Part shown: positions 8,680-16,051 of the stretch, piece by piece
How positions within the stretch are numbered: the first letter of the stretch is position 1
Layout of the letters: the number at the start of each line of letters is the position of its first letter
Origin: Clostridium sp. CAG:575
GTDB lineage: Bacteria > Bacillota > Clostridia > TANB77 > CAG-508
Length of the DNA stretch: 33,872 nt
Assembly (NCBI GenBank): GCA_000435535.1
Contig: FR884534.1
Coordinates: 1 to 33,872, forward strand
Reading direction: 5' to 3'
Translations under genes and position numbers: made by a program
Notes under the pieces: model-generated
Told to the model about the DNA's origin: nothing
Database searches by the model: none
What the model saw: only the letters and a program-made list of their open reading frames with translations

Positions 8680-8740
8680 CATAAAGTTCATCATTTAAAT
8701 AGGACCAATTCTTGGCACTTCCCTTTAAACTTGCTTTATG
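8680..8740 (-). promoter_or_regulatory. Candidate rpsB 5' leader RNA
   Basis: In the untranslated leader of rpsB, CATAAAG and CTTTATG (8680-8686 and 8734-8740) and TTTAAA with TTTAAA (8694-8699 and 8724-8729) can pair around an internal loop. They close over a small hairpin CCAA-TTC-TTGG at 8705-8715. Such leaders often bind the encoded ribosomal protein for feedback control. No named family is recognised, so this function is inferred. Confidence 0.4.
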
Positions 8741-8757
8741 TGATTAATACGCATATT

Positions 8758-8786
8758 ATTATAACAACATTTTAAGTTAAATGCAA
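8758..8786 (-). promoter_or_regulatory. rpsB promoter
   Basis: Minus-strand TTGCAT (8781-8786) and TATAAT (8758-8763) are separated by exactly 17 bases, a near-consensus housekeeping promoter. The predicted start near 8751 gives a leader of about 100 bases before rpsB. Confidence 0.8.
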
Positions 8787-8824
8787 GCTTTTTTCATATT
8801 TTTATTCACATTTGTTATATTATT

Positions 8825-10093
8825 TTACAATTTATTGTAAAAATATTGCATATACTTATAAACTGAGTTTGCCCAATTTTTATCTGTTGCATATTTTTGG
8901 TTAACACCTGATAAATTTGCTCCATTGTAATAGATTCCAACAGCTTTTTCGCCACCATATATTGCTGTTCCCTTTGGATTTAAATAATATTTTACTAGTA
9001 CTCTTGCTAATAAATCTATGCTTTCTGAATAGTTTGAAAATTTATATGCTCCATTATATGGATTTGAATCATATGCACCATATCCAAATAAATTATTTTT
9101 TTGTAATGCAATATTTGATTTTCCCCAATTACTTTCATGGACTCCTATTGATGCTACAAATATTCCATTTATATTATATTGTTTTTCTATATAATAAAAA
9201 TATTCTGCATTATTTTCAAATATTTTATTTTCATCTTTGTCATCTTTTAATACTTTTTTAAATTGTTCTAAGGTTAGTCCACTTGGTTTATTTAGCTTCA
9301 TTTGAAAATTTAGTGTAGAGATTAATTCTTGTTTTGTCTTTGTTGTCGCTTTTTCTTCTATTTTATTTTCTTCTGCATTTGGTTCTATAAATGTTGTACA
9401 TTCTGCTTTAATCCAGCCTTTTACTGTCTGATATGTAACCTGATACCAACTATTCCTTATATCTAAAACCACTAATTTTTGATTTTGCATTAAAGTCTTT
9501 AATTTTTCGCTTTCTTGATTTGGTTCTGACTTCAATTCTAGGATATCAGTTGTAACATATACTGTATCCCCTTTTTTTACTGTATAAGAATTTGTATATT
9601 TTGCTCCACCTATTTCTATGATTTTATTTAATGCTGCTTTTTCTATTGAAGCATTTATTTGTTCTTGAGAAATTAACTCACCATTTTTATATTCTTTTTG
9701 TGTTGTTATTTTTTGTGTTCCAGTTCTTCCTTCTTGTACTACATATGATATACCTTTTGGAATTTTTATATTTGTTCTATATTGTGTTAAATATTCTAAT
9801 GTTTCTTCGGTTTGAACTAATTCTGTTTTTATTCCTTGCTCTATTTGATTTTGTATAATATTTTCTACATAGTTTTCATCTAGCTTTTCAGCTTTACTAA
9901 TTTTAATTTTATTACCTTCTGTGCTTTTATTTTGGTTTGTTATGTCTGCTGATACTTCTAGTGTTTTTTCTTGTGATGGATATATGTATATTTCATAAAA
10001 CATATATGTATATAATATTGTAAAAAATAAAAATGCAAAATAAATTATGCCTTTTAATGTAATTTTTATTTTATTTTTTTCTTTAGTTTTCAT
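8825..10093 (-). CDS. Cell-wall glucosaminidase with G5 and SH3 domains
   Basis: This is probably an N-acetylglucosaminidase that cuts peptidoglycan, anchored outside the cell. In order: a short basic N-terminus, a transmembrane or signal-anchor helix at about 15-38, and a G5-like domain at about 110-165 (IPKGISYVVQEG...YKNGELISQ). An SH3-like domain follows at about 175-235 (VYVTTDILELKSEPN...GWIKAE), then a glucosaminidase domain at about 265-422. The likely catalytic Glu is in ASIGVHESNWGKS and NNLFGYGA follows, as in this family. I start it at the ATG at 10093, preceded by AGGTGAT. It stands alone between rpsB and a divergent fic-like gene. Its partner in growth or sporulation cannot be told. 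Confidence 0.88.
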   Translation of the reverse strand: MKTKEKNKIKITLKGIIYFAFLFFTILYTYMFYEIYIYPSQEKTLEVSADITNQNKSTEGNKIKISKAEKLDENYVENIIQNQIEQGIKTELVQTEETLEYLTQYRTNIKIPKGISYVVQEGRTGTQKITTQKEYKNGELISQEQINASIEKAALNKIIEIGGAKYTNSYTVKKGDTVYVTTDILELKSEPNQESEKLKTLMQNQKLVVLDIRNSWYQVTYQTVKGWIKAECTTFIEPNAEENKIEEKATTKTKQELISTLNFQMKLNKPSGLTLEQFKKVLKDDKDENKIFENNAEYFYYIEKQYNINGIFVASIGVHESNWGKSNIALQKNNLFGYGAYDSNPYNGAYKFSNYSESIDLLARVLVKYYLNPKGTAIYGGEKAVGIYYNGANLSGVNQKYATDKNWANSVYKYMQYFYNKL

Positions 10094-10109
10094 ATAATCA
10101 CCTATTTTT

Positions 10110-10138
10110 ATTTTAATATTCTTGTAGTTTTTTGTCAA
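10110..10138 (-). promoter_or_regulatory. Promoter of the glucosaminidase gene
   Basis: Minus-strand TTGACA (10133-10138) and TAAAAT (10110-10115) with a 17-base spacer. The transcript would start only a few bases before the ribosome site, giving a very short leader. Confidence 0.7.
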
Positions 10139-10158
10139 TTTTTTTATCTTTTATTATT

Positions 10159-10189
10159 TTGGAATATTATTCTACATTTCTGTTATACT
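10159..10189 (+). promoter_or_regulatory. Probable promoter of the fic-like gene
   Basis: TTGGAA at 10159-10164 and TATACT at 10184-10189 with a long 19-base spacer. It is divergent from the glucosaminidase promoter. The spacing is suboptimal, so confidence is moderate. Confidence 0.45.
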
Positions 10190-10214
10190 AATACTAGAAT
10201 TTAGGAGGTAAAAT

Positions 10215-11069
10215 ATGGCTGAAAACATAAAAGAAAGCATAAAAAATAAAGACCTATTATCAAATAAAAGATTAGCTTATATAGATATGGGCCTTAGTTT
10301 AAATTCTATAGATAATTTAAGTCCTTCACATTATTTTATAGATTTATCCAAAAGATTCATTAATAATGAATTTGAATATGAAGAATTTGAAAGTTTACTA
10401 AAAACTTATTATAATAATCAAGACTTATCTAATATAGATATTCAAAAAGAAAAAGAATGCGATTTTGTTACATTAAGAATTTCTAAGCTTTTGGAAGATT
10501 CTAGCTTTTTTCTTAGCCCTCTTAGCCTTAAAAATATTCATCTTTTCTTATATAGAAATATTTTTCCTTTTGCTGGAAATTATAGAAAAACTCCAATTTT
10601 TCAAAAAGAAGATATTTTAAGTAATAACATAATATATTTTGTTTCAACTCAGGATATCTCCTGCTGTTTAAAAGATATATTTGAGAATGAATTTAGTTTT
10701 AATTTTTCAACTATGAATACAGATGATATAATTAATCATTTTTCTAACTTTCTTTCTCGTGTTTGGGAAATACATCCATTTTTAAAAGGTAATACAATAA
10801 GTATTTGTATATATTTTTTAAAATATTTTTATCATCTGGGATTTGACCCTAATATTCAGTTAATCGTAGATAACAGTATATATTTAAAAAATAGTTTAAT
10901 TAGAAGTATTTATAATGATTTTCCTAATGGTATCTATGCTAATCCTTCTTTTTTAATTTCATTCTTAGAAAATTTGCTATATTCTAAAAATAACATTTTA
11001 AATAATGATGATTTATATTTAAAAAACCATTTTAAATTAAGTGTTAAAATAGCCAAATTTTCACAATAA
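10215..11069 (+). CDS. Fic-fold protein with degenerate active-site motif
   Basis: Fic proteins usually transfer AMP or similar groups from nucleotides to target hydroxyls. The fold is suggested by FPFAGNYRK (about 117-125) and by the active-site loop HPFLKGNTIS (187-196) in the expected place. The consensus loop is HxFx(D/E)GNxR. Here His187, Phe189, Gly192 and Asn193 are kept, but the metal-binding acid is Lys191 and the phosphate-binding Arg is Ile195. The N-terminus (about 20-66) resembles a VbhA-like inhibitory helix, with SLNSIDNLSPS where a Ser-x3-Glu-Gly motif is expected, so it too is degraded. The ribosome site AGGAGG is strong and the frame is intact over 284 residues. It may be a pseudoenzyme or an enzyme with other chemistry. 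A strong terminator follows. Confidence 0.75.
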   Translation: MAENIKESIKNKDLLSNKRLAYIDMGLSLNSIDNLSPSHYFIDLSKRFINNEFEYEEFESLLKTYYNNQDLSNIDIQKEKECDFVTLRISKLLEDSSFFLSPLSLKNIHLFLYRNIFPFAGNYRKTPIFQKEDILSNNIIYFVSTQDISCCLKDIFENEFSFNFSTMNTDDIINHFSNFLSRVWEIHPFLKGNTISICIYFLKYFYHLGFDPNIQLIVDNSIYLKNSLIRSIYNDFPNGIYANPSFLISFLENLLYSKNNILNNDDLYLKNHFKLSVKIAKFSQ

Positions 11070-11085
11070 TATTTTTGGTTAAAAA

Positions 11086-11126
11086 ACCAATAAACTCTAT
11101 TTTTGTAAAGTTTATTGGTCTTTTTT
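11086..11126 (+). terminator. Terminator after the fic-like gene
   Basis: An 11-bp perfect stem, ACCAATAAACT / AGTTTATTGGT, with a 12-base loop followed by CTTTTTT. Confidence 0.88.
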
Positions 11127-11144
11127 CATTTTTACATAACATTA

Positions 11145-11200
11145 TTGACATATAAGTATAATTATGATATACTAAAATACTAGAGTGGTATACTTAGTAT
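11145..11200 (+). promoter_or_regulatory. Promoter and operator-like repeats of the TetR-YhgE operon
   Basis: TTGACA (11145-11150) and TATACT (11168-11173) are separated by 17 bases. Two inverted repeats overlap or follow: AGTATA-N7-TATACT (11155-11173), which fills the spacer and -10, and ATACTA-N12-TAGTAT (11177-11200), near the start point. This fits autorepression by the TetR protein encoded next. Confidence 0.65.
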
Positions 11201-11258
11201 AAATTAATATTTATTTGTTAGATATTTAGCTTATATATTGAAAGGAGTGTTGTTAGAT

Positions 11259-11846
11259 TTGAAAAAAGAGCAAATCATTCAATCAGCAAGAGAATTGTTT
11301 CATCAGTTTGGTTTCAAAAAAGTTTCTATGGATGAAATAGCTCAAAAAGCAGGAGTTACTAAGAAAACAATTTATATGTATTTTGATAGTAAAGAAGATT
11401 TGTTAAAATATTTTATCCAAGAAGAAATACAAAATATGGAGAAAATTGTTAAAACTGTTGAAGAAAAAAATCTTGATTTTTTTGAAACAGTAAATCAAGC
11501 AATATATGGCTTACTTGAATATAGAAAGCATCAAGACTTTTTAAATGTTATCGCAAAAGAAGCTGAATGGCTAAAAAATCCCGTTATTGTTGACAATCTA
11601 AAGTTGATTGATGAAAAAATCCAAAATTACATAAGAAAAAAATTAGAAAAAGCAAAAGAAAATGGATATATTGATTATCCTGATTTAAATATTACTACAT
11701 TTTTAGTTTATAAAATGTATATTGCTTTGATTATTGAATGGAATGATAAAGATAAAAATTTAGATGACCAAATGATAGCTCAAAGCATTGTAGAAATTTT
11801 AAAAAATGGTTTAAGAAAGGATGTTGAAAAAAATGAAAAATATTAA
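11259..11846 (+). CDS. TetR/AcrR-family transcriptional regulator
   Basis: A DNA-binding repressor with an N-terminal helix-turn-helix: ARELFHQFGFKKVSMDEIAQKAGVTKKTIYMYF is read across residues 9-41 in pieces typical of TetR_N. The C-terminal all-helical half would bind an unknown ligand. I use the TTG at 11259, because AAAGGAG lies 11 bases upstream. The in-frame codons at 11238-11250 sit before or within this site. The final codons overlap the start of the downstream membrane-protein gene, so both are one operon. It probably represses its own promoter through the repeats at 11155-11200. Confidence 0.9.
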   Translation: MKKEQIIQSARELFHQFGFKKVSMDEIAQKAGVTKKTIYMYFDSKEDLLKYFIQEEIQNMEKIVKTVEEKNLDFFETVNQAIYGLLEYRKHQDFLNVIAKEAEWLKNPVIVDNLKLIDEKIQNYIRKKLEKAKENGYIDYPDLNITTFLVYKMYIALIIEWNDKDKNLDDQMIAQSIVEILKNGLRKDVEKNEKY

Positions 11847-13878
11847 AAACAATAAGTTTTTTACTATTATAATTTTTATAGTGGTACTATTTATACCATT
11901 AATTTATAGTTTCTTCTATTTAAAATCTTATTGGGATCCATATGGAGATTTAAGTGGAATGAAAATTGCTGTTATTAATTTAGACACTGGAAAAGATGGA
12001 GAAAATCAAGGTAATGATTTTGTAAGTAGTTTAAAAGAAAGTGCTACTTTTGATATTCAAGAAGTTAGTAAAGAAGAAGCTGAACAAGGAATGGAAAAAG
12101 GAACATATTATGCTTCAATAGAAATTCCTGATAACTTTACAGAATGCTTATTAAGTGCTTCTACAACTGATAAACAAATTGCTCAAATAACTTATAGCCC
12201 TAATCAAGCTACAAACTATTTAGCTACTCAAATTGTAAATAGTGCAGTAAAAACAATTGAATTAAATCTACAATCAAAAATTGATAAACAAATTATTGCT
12301 AATCTAGCAAGCAAACTAAATGAAGTTCCAGATAGCTTAGAAAAAATAAGTGATGGAACAGATTCTATATTAAGTGGTTCTAAAACTTTAAACTCTGGCT
12401 TAAAACAAATTAAGGATGGTACATCAACACTAACTAATAGTTACTCTGAGTTTAATACTGGTGTACAATCTGCTTATTCTGGAAGTCAAAGTTTAGAAAG
12501 TGGAATTTCTCAAGTTTCTTCTGGTGTTAATACATTACAGTCAGGAAGTAAAAGTTTAGATAGCGCTATTTCTCAAATTAATTCTGGAGTTGACCAACTA
12601 TCTGCTCAAAGCGGTCAGGGAATTAACCAATTATCAGCTGGTATATCAGCATTAGATAGTGGTACTAAAAATTTAAATGATAGTATTCCAACATATGTTA
12701 CTGCTACAAATACTTTAAATACTATGTTAAATAATCTTGTTGCACAATGTGAAAATTCTACAGATCCTAATTTACAAGCTTCTGCTGCTCAACTTAAATA
12801 TGTATTAAATACTAAATTTTCAACTTTAACTGCTTCTGGTGAAGCTTTAAAAACTGGAGCAAGTACTTTATATGCTGGAACTCAAACATTATCAAATAGT
12901 GCAAGTGGCTTAAATCAAATAACACAAGGTATTCAAAATTTAAAAACTACTTTATCTTCTGTAAAACAAGGTACATCATCTCTAAATAGTGGAGTTAATA
13001 CTTTATCAACTGGTGTTAATACTTTGTCTGCTGGAAGTTCTAGTTTAACAACTGGATTAGCTAAGTTAAGCTCAAGTTCTAATCAAATTAATGATGCTTT
13101 AAATACAATAAATGCTGGTACATCTTCAGCTTATAATGGAAGTTCTTCATTAGTATCAGGTATTCAGACTTTTAAAACTTCTGTAAATGAAGGCTTACAA
13201 GAAACAAACGAACAATTAAAATTACTAGATGGAATAGAAGAATTTGGAGAAAACCCTGTAAACTTTGAAACTGATGCTTATGGTGAAGTAGGCTCATATG
13301 GTGTTGCCTTTACCCCATTATTCTTATGTATTGGTTTATGGGTTGGAGCTTTAATGTGTTATGTTGTTTTATATTATGACCATGATAATAGATTTGGAGT
13401 ATTAGGAATGACTAATAAAAATAAATTGTTCCAAAATATATTATATATTGGTATTGGTGCTTTAGAAGGTTTACTTACAGGTATCTTACTAAAATTAAGT
13501 TTAGGTTATGCAGTAGAAAATGTTGCTTTATATTATGGCTCTAGTATATTAATTGGAATTACATTTATGAGTATTATTCAATTTTTAATTAGAAACTTTG
13601 GTGATATTGGTAAATTCTTAGCTCTTATAGTTTTAGTTTTACAATTAGCAGCATCTGGCGGAACTTTTCCAATAGAGACTATAAATAAAGGTTTCCAAGT
13701 AATTTCTCCTTATCTACCTATGACTTATTCAATTAAATTATTAAGAGAAATTTTAGTACCTACATCAACTAATTTAAGAAGTTCTTATATTTTAATTTTA
13801 TTATGTATTTCTATTATTACTTTTGCAATTACTACTGTTGTTGATATTGTTAAAACAAAGAAAGCTACTAATGCTTAA
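11821..13878 (+). CDS. YhgE/Pip-type ABC-2-like membrane protein
   Basis: A large membrane protein of the YhgE/Pip family, of which some act as phage receptors and others are tied to secretion or envelope stress; the substrate here is unknown. One transmembrane helix lies near residues 14-32. A long extracellular region (about 35-490) follows, with many SG-x-x-x-L-x-SG type repeats that should form a helical stalk. The C-terminal part has about five helices resembling an ABC-2 permease (SYGVAFTPLFL, FGDIGKFLAL, SGGTFPIE). No ATPase is nearby. The start could be the ATG at 11821 or at 11833; AGAAAGG at 11814 serves neither ideally. It overlaps the TetR gene by 26 bases and is followed by a terminator. 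Confidence 0.88.
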   Translation: MLKKMKNIKNNKFFTIIIFIVVLFIPLIYSFFYLKSYWDPYGDLSGMKIAVINLDTGKDGENQGNDFVSSLKESATFDIQEVSKEEAEQGMEKGTYYASIEIPDNFTECLLSASTTDKQIAQITYSPNQATNYLATQIVNSAVKTIELNLQSKIDKQIIANLASKLNEVPDSLEKISDGTDSILSGSKTLNSGLKQIKDGTSTLTNSYSEFNTGVQSAYSGSQSLESGISQVSSGVNTLQSGSKSLDSAISQINSGVDQLSAQSGQGINQLSAGISALDSGTKNLNDSIPTYVTATNTLNTMLNNLVAQCENSTDPNLQASAAQLKYVLNTKFSTLTASGEALKTGASTLYAGTQTLSNSASGLNQITQGIQNLKTTLSSVKQGTSSLNSGVNTLSTGVNTLSAGSSSLTTGLAKLSSSSNQINDALNTINAGTSSAYNGSSSLVSGIQTFKTSVNEGLQETNEQLKLLDGIEEFGENPVNFETDAYGEVGSYGVAFTPLFLCIGLWVGALMCYVVLYYDHDNRFGVLGMTNKNKLFQNILYIGIGALEGLLTGILLKLSLGYAVENVALYYGSSILIGITFMSIIQFLIRNFGDIGKFLALIVLVLQLAASGGTFPIETINKGFQVISPYLPMTYSIKLLREILVPTSTNLRSSYILILLCISIITFAITTVVDIVKTKKATNA

Positions 13879-13894
13879 TAATATAAATTACAAC

Positions 13895-13935
13895 AAAAAA
13901 TCAGCTTATAATTTTATTATAGGCTGATTTTTATT
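13895..13935 (+). terminator. Terminator after the YhgE-like gene
   Basis: AAAAAATCAGCTTATAA pairs with TTATAGGCTGATTTTT, with one G-T pair, followed by more T. It also faces the end of the pilin-like locus and could serve both directions. Confidence 0.8.
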
Positions 13936-13966
13936 TTTATTAATAGTTGTGTTGTTTATTTATTTT

Positions 13967-14107
13967 TTAATCTTTTCCTAATACATATGGATTTGCTTCT
14001 GTTCCGTCTCCACCTGCTATGTAAACTCCTTCGTTCATTACTACTACAGGGCGGATACCCCAACAATCATTTGCATATTGACTATGCACTTCTCCGATTG
14101 CTATATA
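13967..14107 (-). pseudogene. Out-of-frame C-terminal fragment of the pilin-like surface protein
   Basis: Read in the next frame, this stretch continues the preceding gene: AIGEVHSQYANDCWGIRPVV, then VMNEGVYIAGG and ending YVLGKD before TAA at 13967-13969. A GIRPVV or GVRPVV segment after a YWLAS segment is the normal ending of this kind of gut-Clostridia surface protein. Removing one base from the alternating ATATATA run at about 14103-14108 joins the frames. It is therefore a frameshifted tail and not a separate gene. Confidence 0.8.
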
Positions 14108-15668
14108 TACGTGGTAATGAACCATTAGTAGAAGCAAGCCAATAATATGAACCTATTGCTATTTTTCCAGTATTTCCAATATTATTTAAAAAGTCTTCAT
14201 ATGTCATTGCATGTACTTCTTTTATTAGATTTAATTGATTCTTATCTTTATACATATCCCAACTTCTTGGTTTTACTTTTACTCCAATACTTGATGTATT
14301 ATAATTTATCTTTCTTGTTCCACTTGACAATAAATATTCTGCTGAATTTGGATCATTACTTGAAAAAACAAAATTTTCTGGTGAACCTGCGTGTATTATT
14401 TTCATTATATAGGTCTTTCCATTTTCTTCTTTACTCTCTAATATTTGCCATCCATCATAATTTGGTGTTCCATACCCATTTCTTGGTGATACACTTTTAT
14501 TTCTACTTATTATTATTTTTCCATTATTTATAGAACTAGCATTTGTAGTATCTCCTTTATATGTAAAACCTCCAAATGTGAAGTTTAATCCATTATCATC
14601 ATTTAGTTTAAACGTTGAATTATAATTTTTTTCAATATTTATACTATATAATTTATTTTCATTTAATCCGTTTACTCCATATATGTCCTCATATGTCCAT
14701 TCTCCTGCATCATATTTTACTAAATCTTTAGCAGCTTTGTATTTATTAACTTTGATATTTACTTCTTTTGTTACTGTTTTTCCATTATATGTTCCTGTTG
14801 CTGTGAATGTATATTTTCCATTTTTTGTTATCGCATATGGCAATGTGTCTGAATCTGTTCCATCTTTTAATTTAACTGTACATTCTGTTCCAAATTTTTC
14901 TAATATTGCAGTAAAATTAATGTATAATGTTGTTTTTCCTTTTATTTGTGAACTATCCTCTACAGAATTTGCAGAATTTGTATCTGTTAAGCTTGTTCCT
15001 ATATATGGTTCTCCTACTATTATTTCTGGTTCTATTAATATTGTTTCTTCTCTTTCTTTTCCACTTGTTGATATTACTTTATATATATATTCTGTTCCTA
15101 CTCCTATTGTATAATCTATTGACTTTTCTTGTTTTGTTCCAAAACACTCTATAATATTTCCATTTGAACATTCTATTTTATCTATTCCATTTTCACTATC
15201 TTTTACTTTAATAAGGATTTGTATTGTTCCATTATTCCTTGATTTAATTTCATATGAAAATTCTATATTATTTTCATTTACTATTTCTGTTATATTCAGA
15301 TTTATATCTATGAAATATGATTTTATTACTCCATCTTTTTGTAATGTTACTTTTTTACCTTCTGCTGTTTCATTCTCTTTTAATATTGGATTATATTCTG
15401 ATAATTTTTGTGTTAGCCATTCTTGTGTTATATCATCAAGTGTAGCTTCTGTTAATTTTTCTACTTGTAATTCTTGTATACTTAAATTTAATTTTTCTTT
15501 CATCTCTGACTCTGTCTGTGTTTGTTTGGCTTGTTTTGCTCGTGCAAATAATCCATTTTCTCCTGTCAATGTTGCTATTGCTACTCCTGATAATATTAAT
15601 AAAACTATTATTGTTATTATTAATGCAATTAATGTTATTCCAAAATTTTTTTCTAATCTTTTGTTCAT
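14082..15668 (-). CDS. Pilin-like N-terminal surface protein, C-terminus frameshifted
   Basis: A secreted or surface protein of unknown role. The N-terminus KNFGITLIALIITIIVLLIL resembles a type IV prepilin signal, cut after the Gly, but the usual Glu at mature position 5 is Ala. LTGENGLFARAKQAK follows, typical of this group in gut Clostridia. The middle has Ig-like segments (about 130-300) and the C-terminal domain has YDGWQILES and YWLAST. The frame ends early at TAG 14082-14084; the expected GIRPVV tail is in another frame. AAGGAG precedes the ATG by about 9 bases. It is transcribed from a near-consensus promoter embedded in inverted repeats and divergent from an XRE regulator. Confidence 0.8.
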   Translation of the reverse strand: MNKRLEKNFGITLIALIITIIVLLILSGVAIATLTGENGLFARAKQAKQTQTESEMKEKLNLSIQELQVEKLTEATLDDITQEWLTQKLSEYNPILKENETAEGKKVTLQKDGVIKSYFIDINLNITEIVNENNIEFSYEIKSRNNGTIQILIKVKDSENGIDKIECSNGNIIECFGTKQEKSIDYTIGVGTEYIYKVISTSGKEREETILIEPEIIVGEPYIGTSLTDTNSANSVEDSSQIKGKTTLYINFTAILEKFGTECTVKLKDGTDSDTLPYAITKNGKYTFTATGTYNGKTVTKEVNIKVNKYKAAKDLVKYDAGEWTYEDIYGVNGLNENKLYSINIEKNYNSTFKLNDDNGLNFTFGGFTYKGDTTNASSINNGKIIISRNKSVSPRNGYGTPNYDGWQILESKEENGKTYIMKIIHAGSPENFVFSSNDPNSAEYLLSSGTRKINYNTSSIGVKVKPRSWDMYKDKNQLNLIKEVHAMTYEDFLNNIGNTGKIAIGSYYWLASTNGSLPRIYSNRRSA

Positions 15669-15687
15669 ATTTAATATTCTCCTTTAT

Positions 15688-15708
15688 AGTTATAGTTATA
15701 TTATAACT
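15688..15708. promoter_or_regulatory. AGTTATA/TATAACT palindrome next to the pilin start site
   Basis: AGTTATA-T-TATAACT at 15694-15708 is a perfect 15-base palindrome, with one more AGTTATA at 15688-15694. It lies just downstream of the pilin -10 element and shares its half-site with the operator at 15724-15761, so it is a likely extra binding site. Confidence 0.55.
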
Positions 15709-15717
15709 TTTAAAAAT

Positions 15718-15746
15718 ATTATAGTCAAAATATAACTTTTTGTCAA
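15718..15746 (-). promoter_or_regulatory. Promoter of the pilin-like gene
   Basis: Minus-strand TTGACA (15741-15746) and TATAAT (15718-15723) with a 17-base spacer, a near-perfect housekeeping promoter. The spacer contains the left arm of the inverted repeat described below. Confidence 0.82.
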
Positions 15747-15761
15747 TAGTTACATTTTGAC
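15724..15761. promoter_or_regulatory. Inverted-repeat operator between pilin-like gene and XRE regulator
   Basis: GTCAAAATATAACT (15724-15737) and AGTTACATTTTGAC (15748-15761) are 14-base arms with one mismatch and a 10-base spacer. The left arm fills the -35/-10 spacer of the pilin promoter, and the right arm lies upstream of the XRE start. Binding would block the pilin promoter and could control xre itself. Confidence 0.7.
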
Positions 15762-15789
15762 TTTTTATAATATATTAGAGGTGATTTTA

Positions 15790-16005
15790 ATGTTAAGAAT
15801 TAAAGATTTAAGAGAAGATAAAGATATGTTACAAAAGGAAGTTGCTGATTTGCTAAATATTTCCCAAACTAATTATAGTAAATATGAATTGGGAAAAATT
15901 AACATTCCTATTAATACTCTAAAAAAGCTTGCATTAATTTTTGATACTAGTATTGATTATTTGTTAGGCTTGACAAATGAAAGGAAGCCTTATCCTAGAG
16001 TATAA
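15790..16005 (+). CDS. Small XRE-family DNA-binding regulator
   Basis: A 71-residue protein made almost only of an HTH_3 domain: LREDKDMLQKEVADLLNISQ, then TNYSKYELGKINIPINTLKK, and a short tail IDYLLGLT typical of Cro/C1-type regulators. I start at the ATG at 15790, preceded by AGAGGTGAT. The open frame continues upstream to 15757 without a ribosome site. It is divergent from the pilin-like gene, and the shared region carries the inverted repeats. By position it most likely controls both genes. There is no sign of a phage around it. Confidence 0.9.
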   Translation: MLRIKDLREDKDMLQKEVADLLNISQTNYSKYELGKINIPINTLKKLALIFDTSIDYLLGLTNERKPYPRV

Positions 16006-16047
16006 AAAAACGACTATGTTTTTTTATTGTAACATAGTCACTTTTTA
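16004..16047. terminator. Bidirectional terminator between xre and fabI
   Basis: GACTATGTT (16012-16020) and AACATAGTC (16031-16039) form a 9-bp stem with a run of A before and T after. It can end both the xre transcript and the fatty-acid operon after fabI. Confidence 0.82.
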
Positions 16048-16051
16048 TTAT

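Noticed and set aside
8650..8694. Longer rpsB start at 8694
   Set aside because: The added 15 residues are not part of S2 and cover the GGGAGG ribosome site for the ATG at 8649.
11821..13878. Internal repeats of the YhgE-like protein as a DNA repeat array
   Set aside because: The repetition is at protein level (SG-x-x-x-L), with varied bases; it is a protein stalk, not a CRISPR or satellite.
14147..15735. Several plus-strand frames opposite the pilin-like gene
   Set aside because: They are Leu/Phe-rich reverse readings of an AT-rich gene, with no starts supported by ribosome sites.
15757..15789. Longer start for the XRE regulator
   Set aside because: The extra 11 residues are not part of the HTH fold and lie over the operator; AGAGGTGAT points to the ATG at 15790.
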